Assembly: GCA_023957995.1 (NCBI GenBank)
Contig: JAMLGK010000011.1
Location: forward strand, 1-64,000
Direction: 5' to 3'
From: Microthrixaceae bacterium
GTDB lineage: Bacteria > Actinomycetota > Acidimicrobiia > Acidimicrobiales > Microtrichaceae
Length of the DNA stretch: 64,000 bases
In this document: positions 16,684 through 25,109 of the stretch, piece by piece
How positions within the stretch are numbered: the stretch's first letter is position 1
How the letters are laid out: every line of letters begins with the position of its first letter
Notes under the pieces: model-generated
What the model saw: only the letters and a program-made list of their open reading frames with translations
Database searches by the model: none
Told to the model about the DNA's origin: nothing
Made by a program: the position numbers and the translations under genes

Positions 16684-17768
16684 CGCGACGCAGGCGGGTA
16701 CTCGCGCACAGGGTGTGCATGAACGAGTTCCACCACCCTCTCGAGCACCGCGGGATCTGTCTCGGGCAGCACCCCGTGGCCGAGGTTGAAGATGTGCCCT
16801 CCCCGAGGGTCCGACCCCCGCTCGATCACGTCGGCCACCGCCTCCTCGAGCGCTGTCGGACCACCGGCCACCAGCGCGGGGTCGAGATTGCCCTGCAGGG
16901 CAGTTCCGGTGGGCACCCGTTCGCGGGCGACATCCAACGGTGTGCGCCAGTCCACTCCGACCACCTCGGCGCCGGCAGCGGCCATCCGGCCCAGCAGTTC
17001 GCCGGTGTGCACCCCGAAGTGGATCCGGGGCACATCCAGCTCGGCCATCGCTGCCAGCACACGCGACGACGACGGGGCCACGAACCGGTCGTACTCCGCC
17101 GGAGACAGGGCGCCGACCCAGGAGTCGAACAGCTGAACCGCCGAGGCTCCGGCATCCACCTGCGAGCGCAGGGACGAGATGGCGAGATCGGTGAGGGCCT
17201 CCATGAGCCTGTGCCACAGGGGTTCGTCCGTGTGCATGAGAGCCTTGGTGTGGACCCAGGTGCGGGTGGGGCGTCCTTCGATCAGGTAGCTGGCAACCGT
17301 GAAGGGAGCGCCGGCGAACCCGATCAGCGGAACGTCGAGCTCGGCGGTGAGGTTGCGCACCGTCTCGAGCACATAGGGGGTGTCGACATCGGCCTCCAGC
17401 GGCCGCAGGCGCTCGAGGTCTGCCTCGGAGGTGAAGGGTCGCTCCACGACCGGACCGACGCCCGGTTGGATGTCGACCCCGAAGCCGATCGCGTGGGCGG
17501 GGGTCATGATGTCGGAATAGAGGATCGCCGCGTCGACCCCGTAGCGGCGAACCGGTTGCAGGGTGATCTCGGTCGCCCGGTCGACGTCCGCGATCGCATC
17601 GAGGATCGTCCCCTCACCGCGCACCTTGCGGTACTCGGGCAGGGATCGGCCGGCCTGACGCATGAACCACACTGGGATGTGCGCCACGGGCTCGCTCCGC
17701 GCTGCGCGCAGGAACGCCGAGTCGGCGTGAGGTCGGGTGACCGTGGTGTCTGTGCGCTCGGGGCTCAT
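16680..17768 (-). CDS. hemE: uroporphyrinogen decarboxylase
   Basis: Cytosolic decarboxylation of uroporphyrinogen III to coproporphyrinogen III. Seen: the family signature PVWFMRQAGRSLPEYR (about 29-44), catalytic-type Asp in AILYSDIMTPAHAIGFGVD, the second signature GFAGAPFTVASYLIEG, and GNLDPALVAGG near the C-terminus. Length is 362 from the ATG at 17768; an alternative ATG at 17786 adds six residues and cannot be excluded. It is the first gene of the hemE-hemH-hemY operon and divergent from a small gene at 17833, so their promoters share about 65 bp. Confidence 0.95.
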   Translation of the reverse strand: MSPERTDTTVTRPHADSAFLRAARSEPVAHIPVWFMRQAGRSLPEYRKVRGEGTILDAIADVDRATEITLQPVRRYGVDAAILYSDIMTPAHAIGFGVDIQPGVGPVVERPFTSEADLERLRPLEADVDTPYVLETVRNLTAELDVPLIGFAGAPFTVASYLIEGRPTRTWVHTKALMHTDEPLWHRLMEALTDLAISSLRSQVDAGASAVQLFDSWVGALSPAEYDRFVAPSSSRVLAAMAELDVPRIHFGVHTGELLGRMAAAGAEVVGVDWRTPLDVARERVPTGTALQGNLDPALVAGGPTALEEAVADVIERGSDPRGGHIFNLGHGVLPETDPAVLERVVELVHAHPVREYPPASR

Positions 17769-17819
17769 CGGGGTCCAGTTTCGCATCGGAGCCGCCCCGG
17801 ACACCCATCGGCAATGGCG

Positions 17820-17825
17820 TAGCGT
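17820..17825 (+). promoter_or_regulatory. -10 element of a leaderless promoter (small gene)
   Basis: TAGCGT, 7 nt ahead of the GTG at 17833. This spacing favours the GTG as the start of the small protein. Confidence 0.45.
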
Positions 17826-17832
17826 CTCCCGG

Positions 17833-18084
17833 GTGCGCCGCATGATCGACGATGACCAGGTGCCGGTGCCACCCGGTCTCGAACAGGACGAGACATCGGC
17901 CAACTGGGCTGTCACGATCGTGGACGACTACGACGACGCGACTGCGCGGGTGTCGCTCGTGATCGAGGCCGTGGGTTCCCCGGGAACGGGTCTGGCGCTT
18001 CACCTCGATGCCGACCGCGCCCGGCGCCTCAGGCTCGCTCTGGCCAATGCCCTCGCGGAACTCGGGGAGAGTTCGGGCCGCTGA
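17833..18084 (+). CDS. small conserved-looking protein of unknown function
   Basis: An 83-residue product that I do not recognise. It has an acidic N-terminus, a beta-like stretch SLVIEAVGSPGTGLALHLDA and a basic amphipathic helix (DRARRLRLALANALAELG). A real gene is supported by a TANNNT element with leaderless spacing ahead of its GTG, coding-like composition, and position divergent from hemE. An internal ATG at 17842 is an alternative start. No membrane segment or Cys motif is present. Confidence 0.55.
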   Translation: MRRMIDDDQVPVPPGLEQDETSANWAVTIVDDYDDATARVSLVIEAVGSPGTGLALHLDADRARRLRLALANALAELGESSGR

Positions 18085-18134
18085 ACCACGACGCCGGTCC
18101 AGGTCGCCCCTGGCCCGTGCGGTGGACCCGGCGG

Positions 18135-18905
18135 TCAGTGGACGGTCATTCCTCCGTCCACCACGAGCGTGTGGCCCGTCATGAACGACGATGCATCGCT
18201 GGCGAGGAACAATGCCGGCGGCACCATCTCGGTGGGGTCGGCCATCCGTTTGATCATCTGGGCATCGACCGCGCGCTCCTGGAACTCGACCGGGTTGGTG
18301 GTCATCATGTCGGTCCGCACCGAGCCGGGAGCCAACGCGTTCGCCCGGATCCCGTCCGCTGCCAGTTCCCCGGCCATGGCCCTGGTCATGGCGGTCATCG
18401 CCGTCTTGGCGGCCACGTAGAGCGCCACATAGGTCCCGTGTGTGTAGACCCCTGCGGTGGTCACGTTCACGATGGCTGCGTGTTGGCTGCGACGCAGATG
18501 CTCCAGCGCGTGCTGGACCAGGAGCACCGGACCGCGCAGGTTCACCTCCCAGGACTTCGCCATCGCCTCGGGAGTCATCGAGCCGATCGCCTGTGCCAGC
18601 GGAGTGGCGGCGTTGTTGACGACGATGTCGAGGCTCCCGAACTCGTCGACGGTGCCCGCCACCAGTGCTTCGAGGTCGCTCGGGTCACCCACGTGGGTGG
18701 GTATGGCGACAGCCCTCCCGCCCGCTGAACGAATCTCTGCTGCCGCCTGTTCGCAGGCATCGGCCTTGCGGCTGGCGATCACCACCGAAGCGCCCATGGC
18801 AGCGAACCCCTCGGCGACGGCCCGACCGATTCCTCGGCTGGACCCGGTGACGATGGCCACGCGGTCGGTCAGGTCGAATCTTCCCAGAATCTCATCACGG
18901 AGCAT
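18135..18905 (-). CDS. short-chain dehydrogenase/reductase
   Basis: Classical SDR oxidoreductase, 256 residues. Seen: cofactor motif TGSSRGIG (about 20-27), followed by VVIASRKADAC, where the Arg after the second strand favours NADP(H); NNAATP; and catalytic YVAAK preceded by NVTTAG, where the usual Ser region is Thr-rich (TTAGVY), so the catalytic Ser position is uncertain. C-terminal GHTLVVDGGMTVH is typical. Many relatives act on 3-oxoacyl or glucose substrates; the real substrate is unknown. A TACGGT element 6 nt before the ATG indicates its own leaderless promoter, despite the hydroxyacid dehydrogenase gene lying only 37 bp upstream. Confidence 0.88.
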   Translation of the reverse strand: MLRDEILGRFDLTDRVAIVTGSSRGIGRAVAEGFAAMGASVVIASRKADACEQAAAEIRSAGGRAVAIPTHVGDPSDLEALVAGTVDEFGSLDIVVNNAATPLAQAIGSMTPEAMAKSWEVNLRGPVLLVQHALEHLRRSQHAAIVNVTTAGVYTHGTYVALYVAAKTAMTAMTRAMAGELAADGIRANALAPGSVRTDMMTTNPVEFQERAVDAQMIKRMADPTEMVPPALFLASDASSFMTGHTLVVDGGMTVH

Positions 18906-18911
18906 CCGCCG

Positions 18912-18917
18912 ACCGTA
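18912..18917 (-). promoter_or_regulatory. -10 element of a leaderless promoter (SDR gene)
   Basis: TACGGT on the minus strand, 6 nt ahead of the ATG at 18905, within the 37-bp gap between two co-directional genes. Confidence 0.55.
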
Positions 18918-18942
18918 CCGGGAAGTGCCGGCCAGGGGTGTC

Positions 18943-19875
18943 CTAGTAGCCGGCCGCCACGTCGACGGTGCCGATCAGATCCGTGCCCGAGATCCAGCGA
19001 CGGACGTTGTCGGTGATCCGCTCGGCCAGCAAGGGTCGGGCCATCTCGGGCGTGTTGCCCACGTGTGGGGTGATGATGCAGTTCGGCAGCCGCCAGAGAC
19101 TGTGCCCGGGCGGCAGGGGCTCGGGGTCGGTCACGTCGAGTCCGGCCCCCATGATCCGCCCCGACTCCAGCGCGTCGACCAGGTCGTCGGTGACCACGTG
19201 GGACCCCCGGGCCACGTTGACCACCACGGATCGATCGTGAAGCAGAGCGAGCCTCCGGGCATCGACGAGCCCCGTTGTCCGCGGTGTCAGGGCCAGGGCC
19301 ACCACCAGTGCGTCTGCCCCTCTGATCGCCGAGTCGATCTCGCGGTCCGTCGACCCGACGACCCTGGCGCAACGGTCCATCGCCACCGGGTGGTTCCGCA
19401 CGACGGTCACGTCGCACTCGAAGGGCCCCAGGAGTCGTAGGAGGACCTCGGTGATACCGCCTCCACCGAGGATCGTGACCTTCGCTCCCTTCAGGTTCAC
19501 ACCCAGGTGTCCGTACTGGAGCCAGGTCGATGACCGGGCGTACCGGTCCAGACACCGCATCGCGGCGAGCATCAACGTCAGGGCGTGTTCCGCCACCGGC
19601 TCGGCGTAGACCCCCTTCCCGCAGCTCCAGATCCGGTCCTGGTCGAGAGCCTCCACGTAGGGCTCGATCCCCGCCCATGGCAACTGAACCCACTCCAGGC
19701 GTTCACCGGCGCGCTCCAGCACGTCACGGAGTCCGTCGGGGTCATCGGGAGCGGTCCACAACAGCGCAGAGGCCAGGTGCTCGGGCACGATCTCGGCTCC
19801 GCCCGCCTCAGCAGCCTCGCGGAGCCATTCGGGGGACCCGGTCGGGCCGACTGCCATCTTGGGGGATCTCGTCAC
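18943..19875 (-). CDS. D-isomer-specific 2-hydroxyacid dehydrogenase
   Basis: NAD(P)-dependent dehydrogenase of the D-2-hydroxyacid family, 310 residues. Seen: AEHALTLMLAAMRCL, the nucleotide-binding loop VTILGGGGITEVLLRLL (G-x-G-x-x-G displaced, with GGGG), catalytic Arg in VNVARGSHVV, Glu in GLDVTDPEPLPPGH and His in ITPHVGNTPEMARPL, so the Arg-Glu-His set is complete. The GTG at 19875 is preferred because a GAGAAT hexamer lies 6 nt upstream; ATG 19857 is the alternative. It is divergent from the HelD gene. The substrate cannot be deduced; hydroxypyruvate or glyoxylate-type acids are usual. Confidence 0.88.
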   Translation of the reverse strand: MTRSPKMAVGPTGSPEWLREAAEAGGAEIVPEHLASALLWTAPDDPDGLRDVLERAGERLEWVQLPWAGIEPYVEALDQDRIWSCGKGVYAEPVAEHALTLMLAAMRCLDRYARSSTWLQYGHLGVNLKGAKVTILGGGGITEVLLRLLGPFECDVTVVRNHPVAMDRCARVVGSTDREIDSAIRGADALVVALALTPRTTGLVDARRLALLHDRSVVVNVARGSHVVTDDLVDALESGRIMGAGLDVTDPEPLPPGHSLWRLPNCIITPHVGNTPEMARPLLAERITDNVRRWISGTDLIGTVDVAAGY

Positions 19876-20025
19876 AACAGCATTCTCGCGGACCTGGTTC
19901 GGTCATCGGAGAGCTCCGGGCCGGAGCCACCGGTTGTCGGCGCTGATTGGATCGTGGGTGCCACGGGTACACTGGTGGACCGCCATTTTCGCTTCCACTA
20001 CCCGCGAAGGCGTCCAGGAGACTGC

Positions 20026-22194
20026 GTGAAGCATCCCGATCTCGAATCCGAGCAGGCCTACATAGACCATGCACATGAATGTCTGGAGGCCACCCGTCAG
20101 GAGGTGGCGGCGATGCGGGGCGCGGTGGAAGGCGGGCGGGGTGGCACCTACCAGAACCGCTTCGAGCGGGATGTCATGTGGGACAGGGTCGGTACCCGAC
20201 TCGAGCAGCTCGACCTCGGTGACCTGTCGCTGGTGTTCGGTCGGATAGACACCGAGGCCGTGGAGTCCCACAACGGCTCGGAGGCCCGACCGCAGGAGGC
20301 GTTCTACATAGGTCGGTTGGCGGTGTCCGACGAGAACCGCGATCCGGTGGTGGTCGACTGGCGCGCGCCGGTGGCGGCCACCTTCTACCGGGCGACCGGG
20401 GTGGATCCCATGGGCCTTCGCCGACGGCGCCACTTCGCAACCCGCGGTAAGCGGTTGCTGGGGATCGATGACGAACTCTTCGGCTCGGCCGCTGATGCAC
20501 TGGACCGCGGTGAGTTGCAGGGCCACGGCGCACTGATCTCCGCGCTGGAGGAATCGAGGTCGGGGCGGCTGTCAGACATCGTCGGCACCATCCAGGCCGA
20601 ACAGGACCGGATCATCCGCTCCGAGCTCCCCGGCGTGCTGGTGGTCCAGGGCGGCCCGGGCACCGGCAAGACGGTGGTGGCGCTGCACCGCGCGGCCTAC
20701 CTGCTCTACACCCACCGCTTCCCACTCGAGGGACAGGGCGTGCTGGTGGTCGGACCGAACCGCGTGTTCCTCAGCTACATCGAGCAGGTCCTGCCCTCGC
20801 TGGGGGAGGCGGGAGTGGAGATAGCTCAACTCTCCAACCTGGTGCCCCACGCCCGGATCGCCGGCTACGACGACGAGGACACAGCTCGCATCAAGGGCGA
20901 CCTGGTGATGATCGACGTCCTGCGGGCCGCCATCCGGGATCGGGAGCGGCCGCTGCGCGAGACCCTGCGCCTGCCCTACGGGGTGCAGAACCTGGTGCTG
21001 TCGGTCGAGGACTCCGCCGAGATCGTCACCCAGGCGCGCCGCCGCTTCCGCACCCACAACTCTGCTCGACGGTTCGTCGAGCAGGCCTTCTTCGAGCGGT
21101 TGGCTGCGAGCCACCGCAACGACGACCCGCCCGAGACGGTCCGGGAGCGCACGCGTCACGAGACAGAGGTGCGCGCGGCGCTCGAGTGGATGTGGCCAGT
21201 GCTCACCCCGACGGAGTTGTTGAACGACTTCCTGGGCTCGCCCGCTCTGCTGCGTTCGGCGACCCGCCGACACCTCTCGGCGCGGGACTCGCAGCGACTG
21301 GCCCGCGAACGGCGGACGAATCTCGCCGATGCGGTGTTCACCCACCACGACGTCCCGCTGCTCGACGAGGCGATGGAACGGCTCGGTCCTCGGCCCAAGC
21401 ACAAGGAAGCCGATGCCGTACGCACCTACGGCCACATCGTGGTCGACGAGGCCCAGGACCTGTCACCGATGCAGCTGCGAATGCTCGATCGACGCTCGCT
21501 GAACGGATCGATGACGATCGTGGGTGACATCGCCCAGTCGACCGGCGCCTGGGCGCACGACGACTGGGACTCGGTGTTGGACCACCTGCCGGTGCGGAGG
21601 GAACCCCGACGCGAGCAGCTCACCATCGGATATCGGGTTCCCGGTCCGATCATGGAACTGGCGGCCGGAGTACTCCGAGTGGCTGCGCCACAGTTGGACC
21701 CGCCCACTTCGATCAGGCATCTCGGCGATCCTCCGGTGACCCTCGAGGTCGCCGCTGCCGACCTCGACCGCTCCCTGGCAGATCTCGTGCGCACGGAGCT
21801 GGAGGCGGTCGAGTCGGGCAACGTTGCCGTGGTGGCACCGGGTTCGATGCTCGCCCATGTCGACGCGGCACTCACGTCGGCCGGAGTGGATCACGGCCGA
21901 GCGACCCGGGAGGGGTTGGGCCGGCAGGTGACGGTGGTGTCGCCCCAGCTGGTGAAGGGCCTCGAACTCGATTCGGTGATCGTCGTGGAACCCAGTCGGA
22001 TCCTCTCGGAGGAGGCACGCGGCCCACAAGCTCTTTATGTGGCGGTCACCAGGTCGACCAAGCGGTTGAGCATCCTGCACACGGGAGACCTGCCCGACCT
22101 CCTCAAGGTGCCTGGTGAGCAGGTGGCTGGTGAGCGGGCGTCCGGTGAGGAGTCGCCCGCAGGGAGGGTGTCCGACCGAGCAGGTTCGGACTGA
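20026..22194 (+). CDS. helD: HelD-like RNA polymerase recycling ATPase (UvrD/Rep superfamily)
   Basis: Superfamily 1 helicase-type ATPase; family members bind RNA polymerase, clear it from DNA and, in some actinobacteria, protect it from rifamycins. Seen: N-terminal EQAYIDHAHECLEATRQEV coiled-coil that enters the secondary channel in known HelD, the HelD hallmark YIGRLAVSDE with VVVDWRAPVAATFYRA, Walker A GGPGTGKT, Walker B HIVVDEAQDLSP, GDIAQSTGAW, and late LYVAVTRSTKRL. Length is 722 from the GTG at 20026, which has AGGAG about 6 nt upstream; upstream in-frame sequence is not family-like. The C-terminal tail carries 5-residue repeats (VPGEQ, VAGER, ASGEE). Confidence 0.88.
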   Translation: MKHPDLESEQAYIDHAHECLEATRQEVAAMRGAVEGGRGGTYQNRFERDVMWDRVGTRLEQLDLGDLSLVFGRIDTEAVESHNGSEARPQEAFYIGRLAVSDENRDPVVVDWRAPVAATFYRATGVDPMGLRRRRHFATRGKRLLGIDDELFGSAADALDRGELQGHGALISALEESRSGRLSDIVGTIQAEQDRIIRSELPGVLVVQGGPGTGKTVVALHRAAYLLYTHRFPLEGQGVLVVGPNRVFLSYIEQVLPSLGEAGVEIAQLSNLVPHARIAGYDDEDTARIKGDLVMIDVLRAAIRDRERPLRETLRLPYGVQNLVLSVEDSAEIVTQARRRFRTHNSARRFVEQAFFERLAASHRNDDPPETVRERTRHETEVRAALEWMWPVLTPTELLNDFLGSPALLRSATRRHLSARDSQRLARERRTNLADAVFTHHDVPLLDEAMERLGPRPKHKEADAVRTYGHIVVDEAQDLSPMQLRMLDRRSLNGSMTIVGDIAQSTGAWAHDDWDSVLDHLPVRREPRREQLTIGYRVPGPIMELAAGVLRVAAPQLDPPTSIRHLGDPPVTLEVAAADLDRSLADLVRTELEAVESGNVAVVAPGSMLAHVDAALTSAGVDHGRATREGLGRQVTVVSPQLVKGLELDSVIVVEPSRILSEEARGPQALYVAVTRSTKRLSILHTGDLPDLLKVPGEQVAGERASGEESPAGRVSDRAGSD
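22108..22152 (+). repeat. 15-bp in-frame tandem repeat at the 3' end of the HelD gene
   Basis: Three 15-bp units (22108, 22123, 22138) sharing the core GGTGAG, encoding VPGEQ-VAGER-ASGEE and possibly a decayed fourth SPAGR. They lie beyond the conserved domain, near a convergent gene junction. Confidence 0.75.
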
Positions 22195-22225
22195 ACTCCC
22201 GGGTGCTCTGATCGGTTCCGCGCCC

Positions 22226-22247
22226 GGCTGACCGGAGTGGGTCAGCC
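22226..22247. terminator. bidirectional hairpin between HelD and DtxR-family genes
   Basis: GGCTGACC, loop GGAGTG, GGTCAGCC: an 8-bp perfect stem that overlaps the stop codon of the convergent DtxR-family gene. Confidence 0.6.
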
Positions 22248-22961
22248 GACCACGAGGATTCGCTCGGTGGCGAACGAGCCGATTCCCACGCTGCGGCCGT
22301 CGACCTCGACGGTTGCAGTGCCGTCGGGCGACATGGCCTTGAGCACTCCCCGGTGACCCGGGAGCAGTGAGTTGTCCTCGAGGTAGTCGAGCAACCCGGG
22401 GGTGAACTCCAACTCCTCTGGAATCCGGTTGATCACGAAGCTGTCCCCCACAGGGATGCTCGCCAAAGGGTGGGTGTCCGGGGTGACGTAGTCGGCTCCG
22501 GGGATCGGGTTGCCGTGGGGGCAGGTGGTCGGGTCGCCCAAGACCCTCGTGAGCGCGCGCTCGACCGACTCCGAGATCACGTGCTCCCACTTGCCGGCCT
22601 CCTCGTGGGCGTCAGCCCAGGAGAGGCCCAGCATGTCGGTCAGGAAGCGCTCGGCCAGGCGGTGGCGTCGTACCACCCGTTCGGCCAGGGACCGTCCCGT
22701 CGACGTCAGCTGGATACTCGAGTCGACCGTGATGAGTTCTTCCGACTCCATGCGGCGGATCATCTCGGACACCGCCGGCCGGGAGACCTCGAGGCGTTCG
22801 GCTATGCGCGCCTGGATGACATCGATGTCGTCCTCGCGCAGTTCCCAGATCGCCTCGCAGTATTCCTCGAAGGCTGGGTGGTACTCGTTGGCTCTGGATC
22901 CGACCACAACCCCATCTTCCCACATCTTCCCCCGCTGCGTGGTTGGCCGCTCGAAGAGCAT
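22242..22961 (-). CDS. DtxR/MntR family metal-dependent transcriptional regulator
   Basis: Predicted metal-sensing repressor of manganese or iron genes. Seen: winged helix with IQARIAERLEVSRPAVSEMIRRM, dimerisation/metal region with RHRLAERFLTDMLGL and WEHVISESVERAL, then PTTCPHGNPIPG, and a C-terminal SH3/FeoA-like part ending SVGIGSFATERILVVG. Against DtxR/IdeR, the primary-site His and Glu in RHRLAE are kept, but the C-x-x-E-H position reads G-K-W-E-H and the N-terminal Met position is Glu (FEEYCEAIWEL), closer to MntR. Metal specificity is therefore uncertain. The start may be 22961 or ATG 22925. It is divergent from the TetR gene, with the palindromic operators between them. Confidence 0.85.
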   Translation of the reverse strand: MLFERPTTQRGKMWEDGVVVGSRANEYHPAFEEYCEAIWELREDDIDVIQARIAERLEVSRPAVSEMIRRMESEELITVDSSIQLTSTGRSLAERVVRRHRLAERFLTDMLGLSWADAHEEAGKWEHVISESVERALTRVLGDPTTCPHGNPIPGADYVTPDTHPLASIPVGDSFVINRIPEELEFTPGLLDYLEDNSLLPGHRGVLKAMSPDGTATVEVDGRSVGIGSFATERILVVG

Positions 22962-22991
22962 ATGGCCCGCCCACGGCCAGCACCCGGGCTT

Positions 22992-23032
22992 TGGACCAGT
23001 GGTCTAACCTCGTGGTGTATACCACTGGTCCA
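22992..23032. promoter_or_regulatory. paired palindromic operators between DtxR-family and TetR genes
   Basis: Two copies of a 15-mer in inverted orientation: TGGACCAGTGGTCTA (22992-23006, plus) and its near-identical TGGACCAGTGGTATA (23032-23018, minus). Each is itself a GACCA-n-TGGTC-type palindrome, as TetR dimers bind, and together they make an 11-bp inverted repeat with a 17-bp spacer. A third copy precedes the ABC exporter gene at 31306. Confidence 0.75.
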
Positions 23033-23098
23033 TCGGCTTGGAAATCCCTGTCGCTGAACCCGGATGGGAAGGAACCCTGATGATGGTGGAGACGACCG

Positions 23099-23818
23099 AT
23101 GGCGGGTGATCCAGTCGCCAACCCGGCCAGCGAACAGCGGAAACGGCGGGCGATGCTCGATCCCGAGCGCCGCGCCCGGCTCCTCGATCCTGCCGAGGAG
23201 GAGTTCGCTCGAGAGGGCTTCGAGGCGGCCTCGCTGAACCGGATTCTCGCCAGCGCCCAGATGAGCAAGGGTCAGGCGTATCACTACATCGCCGACAAGG
23301 CGGATCTCTACGCAGCAGTGATGGAACGCGCGCTCGGACGGTTGGGCGCAGCCATGGACTTCAGCTTCGGGGAACCTGCTGACGCCGATGATTTCTGGTC
23401 GCAACTGGGTGAGCTCTTCACCCGGGTGACCGCAGCATTGGGTTCCGATCCGCAGTTGGCGCAGCTCGCAAGGGGCATCCACCACGGACCGGGGCCCGCT
23501 GCGGCACTCGCCACTCCACTTGGTCAGCTTCGCCGAGCGGGCATGGAGTTGCTCCGGGAGGGTCAGTCCGTCGGGGCTGTTCGGGACGATCTCCCGATGT
23601 CACTGCTGGTCGATGTGGTGTTCGCCGTCGGTCGTGAGATCGACCACTGGTTCGGCGAGCACTGGGACGAGCTGACACCTGCCGAGGCATCGAGGCTCAC
23701 CGACCAGTCGCTCGAGATGGTTCGCTCACTGTGCGAACCGAGGGCTGACGAACCAACAGGAGCCACCGGGTCACGACAGGTGCTGGCAGAAGTGGTGACA
23801 GAGATGGAACGGCAGTGA
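23099..23818 (+). CDS. TetR family transcriptional regulator
   Basis: Ligand-responsive dimeric repressor, 239 residues. Seen: N-terminal helix-turn-helix with FAREGFEAASLNRILASAQ and MSKGQAYHYIADKADLYAAV (about 42-82); the ligand-binding domain is variable and mostly helical. GGTGGAG lies about 8 nt before the ATG at 23099. Upstream, two 15-bp palindromes overlap the presumed promoter and suggest autoregulation. The flavin monooxygenase gene follows after 40 bp and is probably co-regulated. A matching operator in front of the ABC exporter at 31.3 kb suggests a wider regulon for defence against, or use of, a hydrophobic compound (inference). Confidence 0.9.
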   Translation: MAGDPVANPASEQRKRRAMLDPERRARLLDPAEEEFAREGFEAASLNRILASAQMSKGQAYHYIADKADLYAAVMERALGRLGAAMDFSFGEPADADDFWSQLGELFTRVTAALGSDPQLAQLARGIHHGPGPAAALATPLGQLRRAGMELLREGQSVGAVRDDLPMSLLVDVVFAVGREIDHWFGEHWDELTPAEASRLTDQSLEMVRSLCEPRADEPTGATGSRQVLAEVVTEMERQ

Positions 23819-23858
23819 GCCGGTCAAGTCGCGGAGAGGCGAGGAGAAGGACAGTGCG

Positions 23859-25052
23859 ATGACGAGCAATGAATCCGAACCGACCATGGCGCAACGTGCC
23901 GAACGAGCGACCGACGGGTCCCGCCAACGGATCCTCGTCGTGGGTGCCGGTATCGCCGGAGCGACGCTTGCTGCACTGTTGCGTAGACGTGGGGAGGCGG
24001 TGGCACTCATCGAACGCGCCGGGCCGCTGGCCGACGAGGGCTACATGCTCGGCATGATGCCCCTGGGTGGCCGTGTCCTGAACGGACTGGGGCTGGTCGA
24101 GGCGTACCACCGGACCAGTATCCCGATGAGGGAGTACGACCTCTACGACCGGCGTGGCCAACTGGCCAACAGCTATCCGCTGGCTTCATTCGTGGAGCAA
24201 TTCGGCGACTGGCGCGGGATCGAACGCGGAGCTCTGGTGGAGCTGCTGCGGAGCGAAGCGGGGCCGATCTCCTTCGAGACCACCATCACCTCCATCGAGG
24301 ACCGGGAGGACCGCGCGGCGGTCACATTCGGCGACGGATCGAGAGCCACCTTCGACCTCGTCGTCGGTGCTGATGGGATCCAGTCGTCCACCCGGCGGCT
24401 GATCCTCGACACCGACGAGGTCGAGGACTTCGACACCGGCTGGGGTGGCTTCGTCTGTTGGACCCAGGCCCCGGAGACCGATACCGATACCTACAGCGAA
24501 CTCTGGTCCGCTGGCTGGGGAGTGGGCATCTATCCGGTGCCCGGGCGCCTGGGTGTGTTCCTCGCAGGGCGCCACCACGAGATCGTCGACCGCGACGTGC
24601 AGGGCTATGCGCGGGAACTGGTCGAGCGGGTGCCCGACGGGGTCTTCGCCTCCGCTCTGGGTGCCCTGGATCTGGACGCGCCCGCCTTCTATTGGCGGAT
24701 GGCGGACTGTCGGGCCAGGACCTGGTCGCGGGGGCGGACCGTGCTGCTCGGTGATGCGGCAGCTGCGTTCCTGCCGACAGCCGGCGTGGGTGCTTCTGCT
24801 GCGATGGATTCGGCGGCCGCGTTGGCGGATGAGCTCTCACGTTCGGACGCCACCCACATCGGCTACGCGCTGGAGCTCTACGAGAAGCGCCAGCGGCACC
24901 GGGTGGAGCTGGCCCAGAAGAACTCGCGGGACCTCGCGCGGTACATGTTCGTCAACGCTGCGCCGTTGGCGATGGCCCGGGACCACCTGATGCGCTTCTA
25001 CACCCTCGATCACATGATTTCGGATGTCTCCAAGGTGATGGACGGCGCCTGA
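23859..25052 (+). CDS. FAD-dependent monooxygenase (PHBH/UbiH fold)
   Basis: Predicted NAD(P)H- and FAD-dependent hydroxylase acting on an aromatic or polyketide-like substrate. Seen: dinucleotide motif VVGAGIAGATLAALL (about 27-41), the second NAD(P)/FAD motif LVVGADGIQSSTRR (DG motif), and the GD motif VLLGDAAAAFLPTAGVGAS near residue 300. Length is 397, typical of class A flavin monooxygenases. GGAGAAGGA precedes the ATG at 23859 with suitable spacing. It follows the TetR gene on the same strand, an arrangement common for substrate-induced or detoxifying monooxygenases. The substrate cannot be named. Confidence 0.87.
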   Translation: MTSNESEPTMAQRAERATDGSRQRILVVGAGIAGATLAALLRRRGEAVALIERAGPLADEGYMLGMMPLGGRVLNGLGLVEAYHRTSIPMREYDLYDRRGQLANSYPLASFVEQFGDWRGIERGALVELLRSEAGPISFETTITSIEDREDRAAVTFGDGSRATFDLVVGADGIQSSTRRLILDTDEVEDFDTGWGGFVCWTQAPETDTDTYSELWSAGWGVGIYPVPGRLGVFLAGRHHEIVDRDVQGYARELVERVPDGVFASALGALDLDAPAFYWRMADCRARTWSRGRTVLLGDAAAAFLPTAGVGASAAMDSAAALADELSRSDATHIGYALELYEKRQRHRVELAQKNSRDLARYMFVNAAPLAMARDHLMRFYTLDHMISDVSKVMDGA

Positions 25053-25097
25053 GCGCACTCTCGGCCGACATTCGGCGACTCAGCATCCCGAGGGATC

Positions 25098-25103
25098 TAG
25101 CGT
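25098..25103 (+). promoter_or_regulatory. -10 element of a leaderless promoter (mycofactocin SDR)
   Basis: TAGCGT followed by 6 nt and the ATG at 25110. Confidence 0.6.
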
Positions 25104-25109
25104 GCCGGC

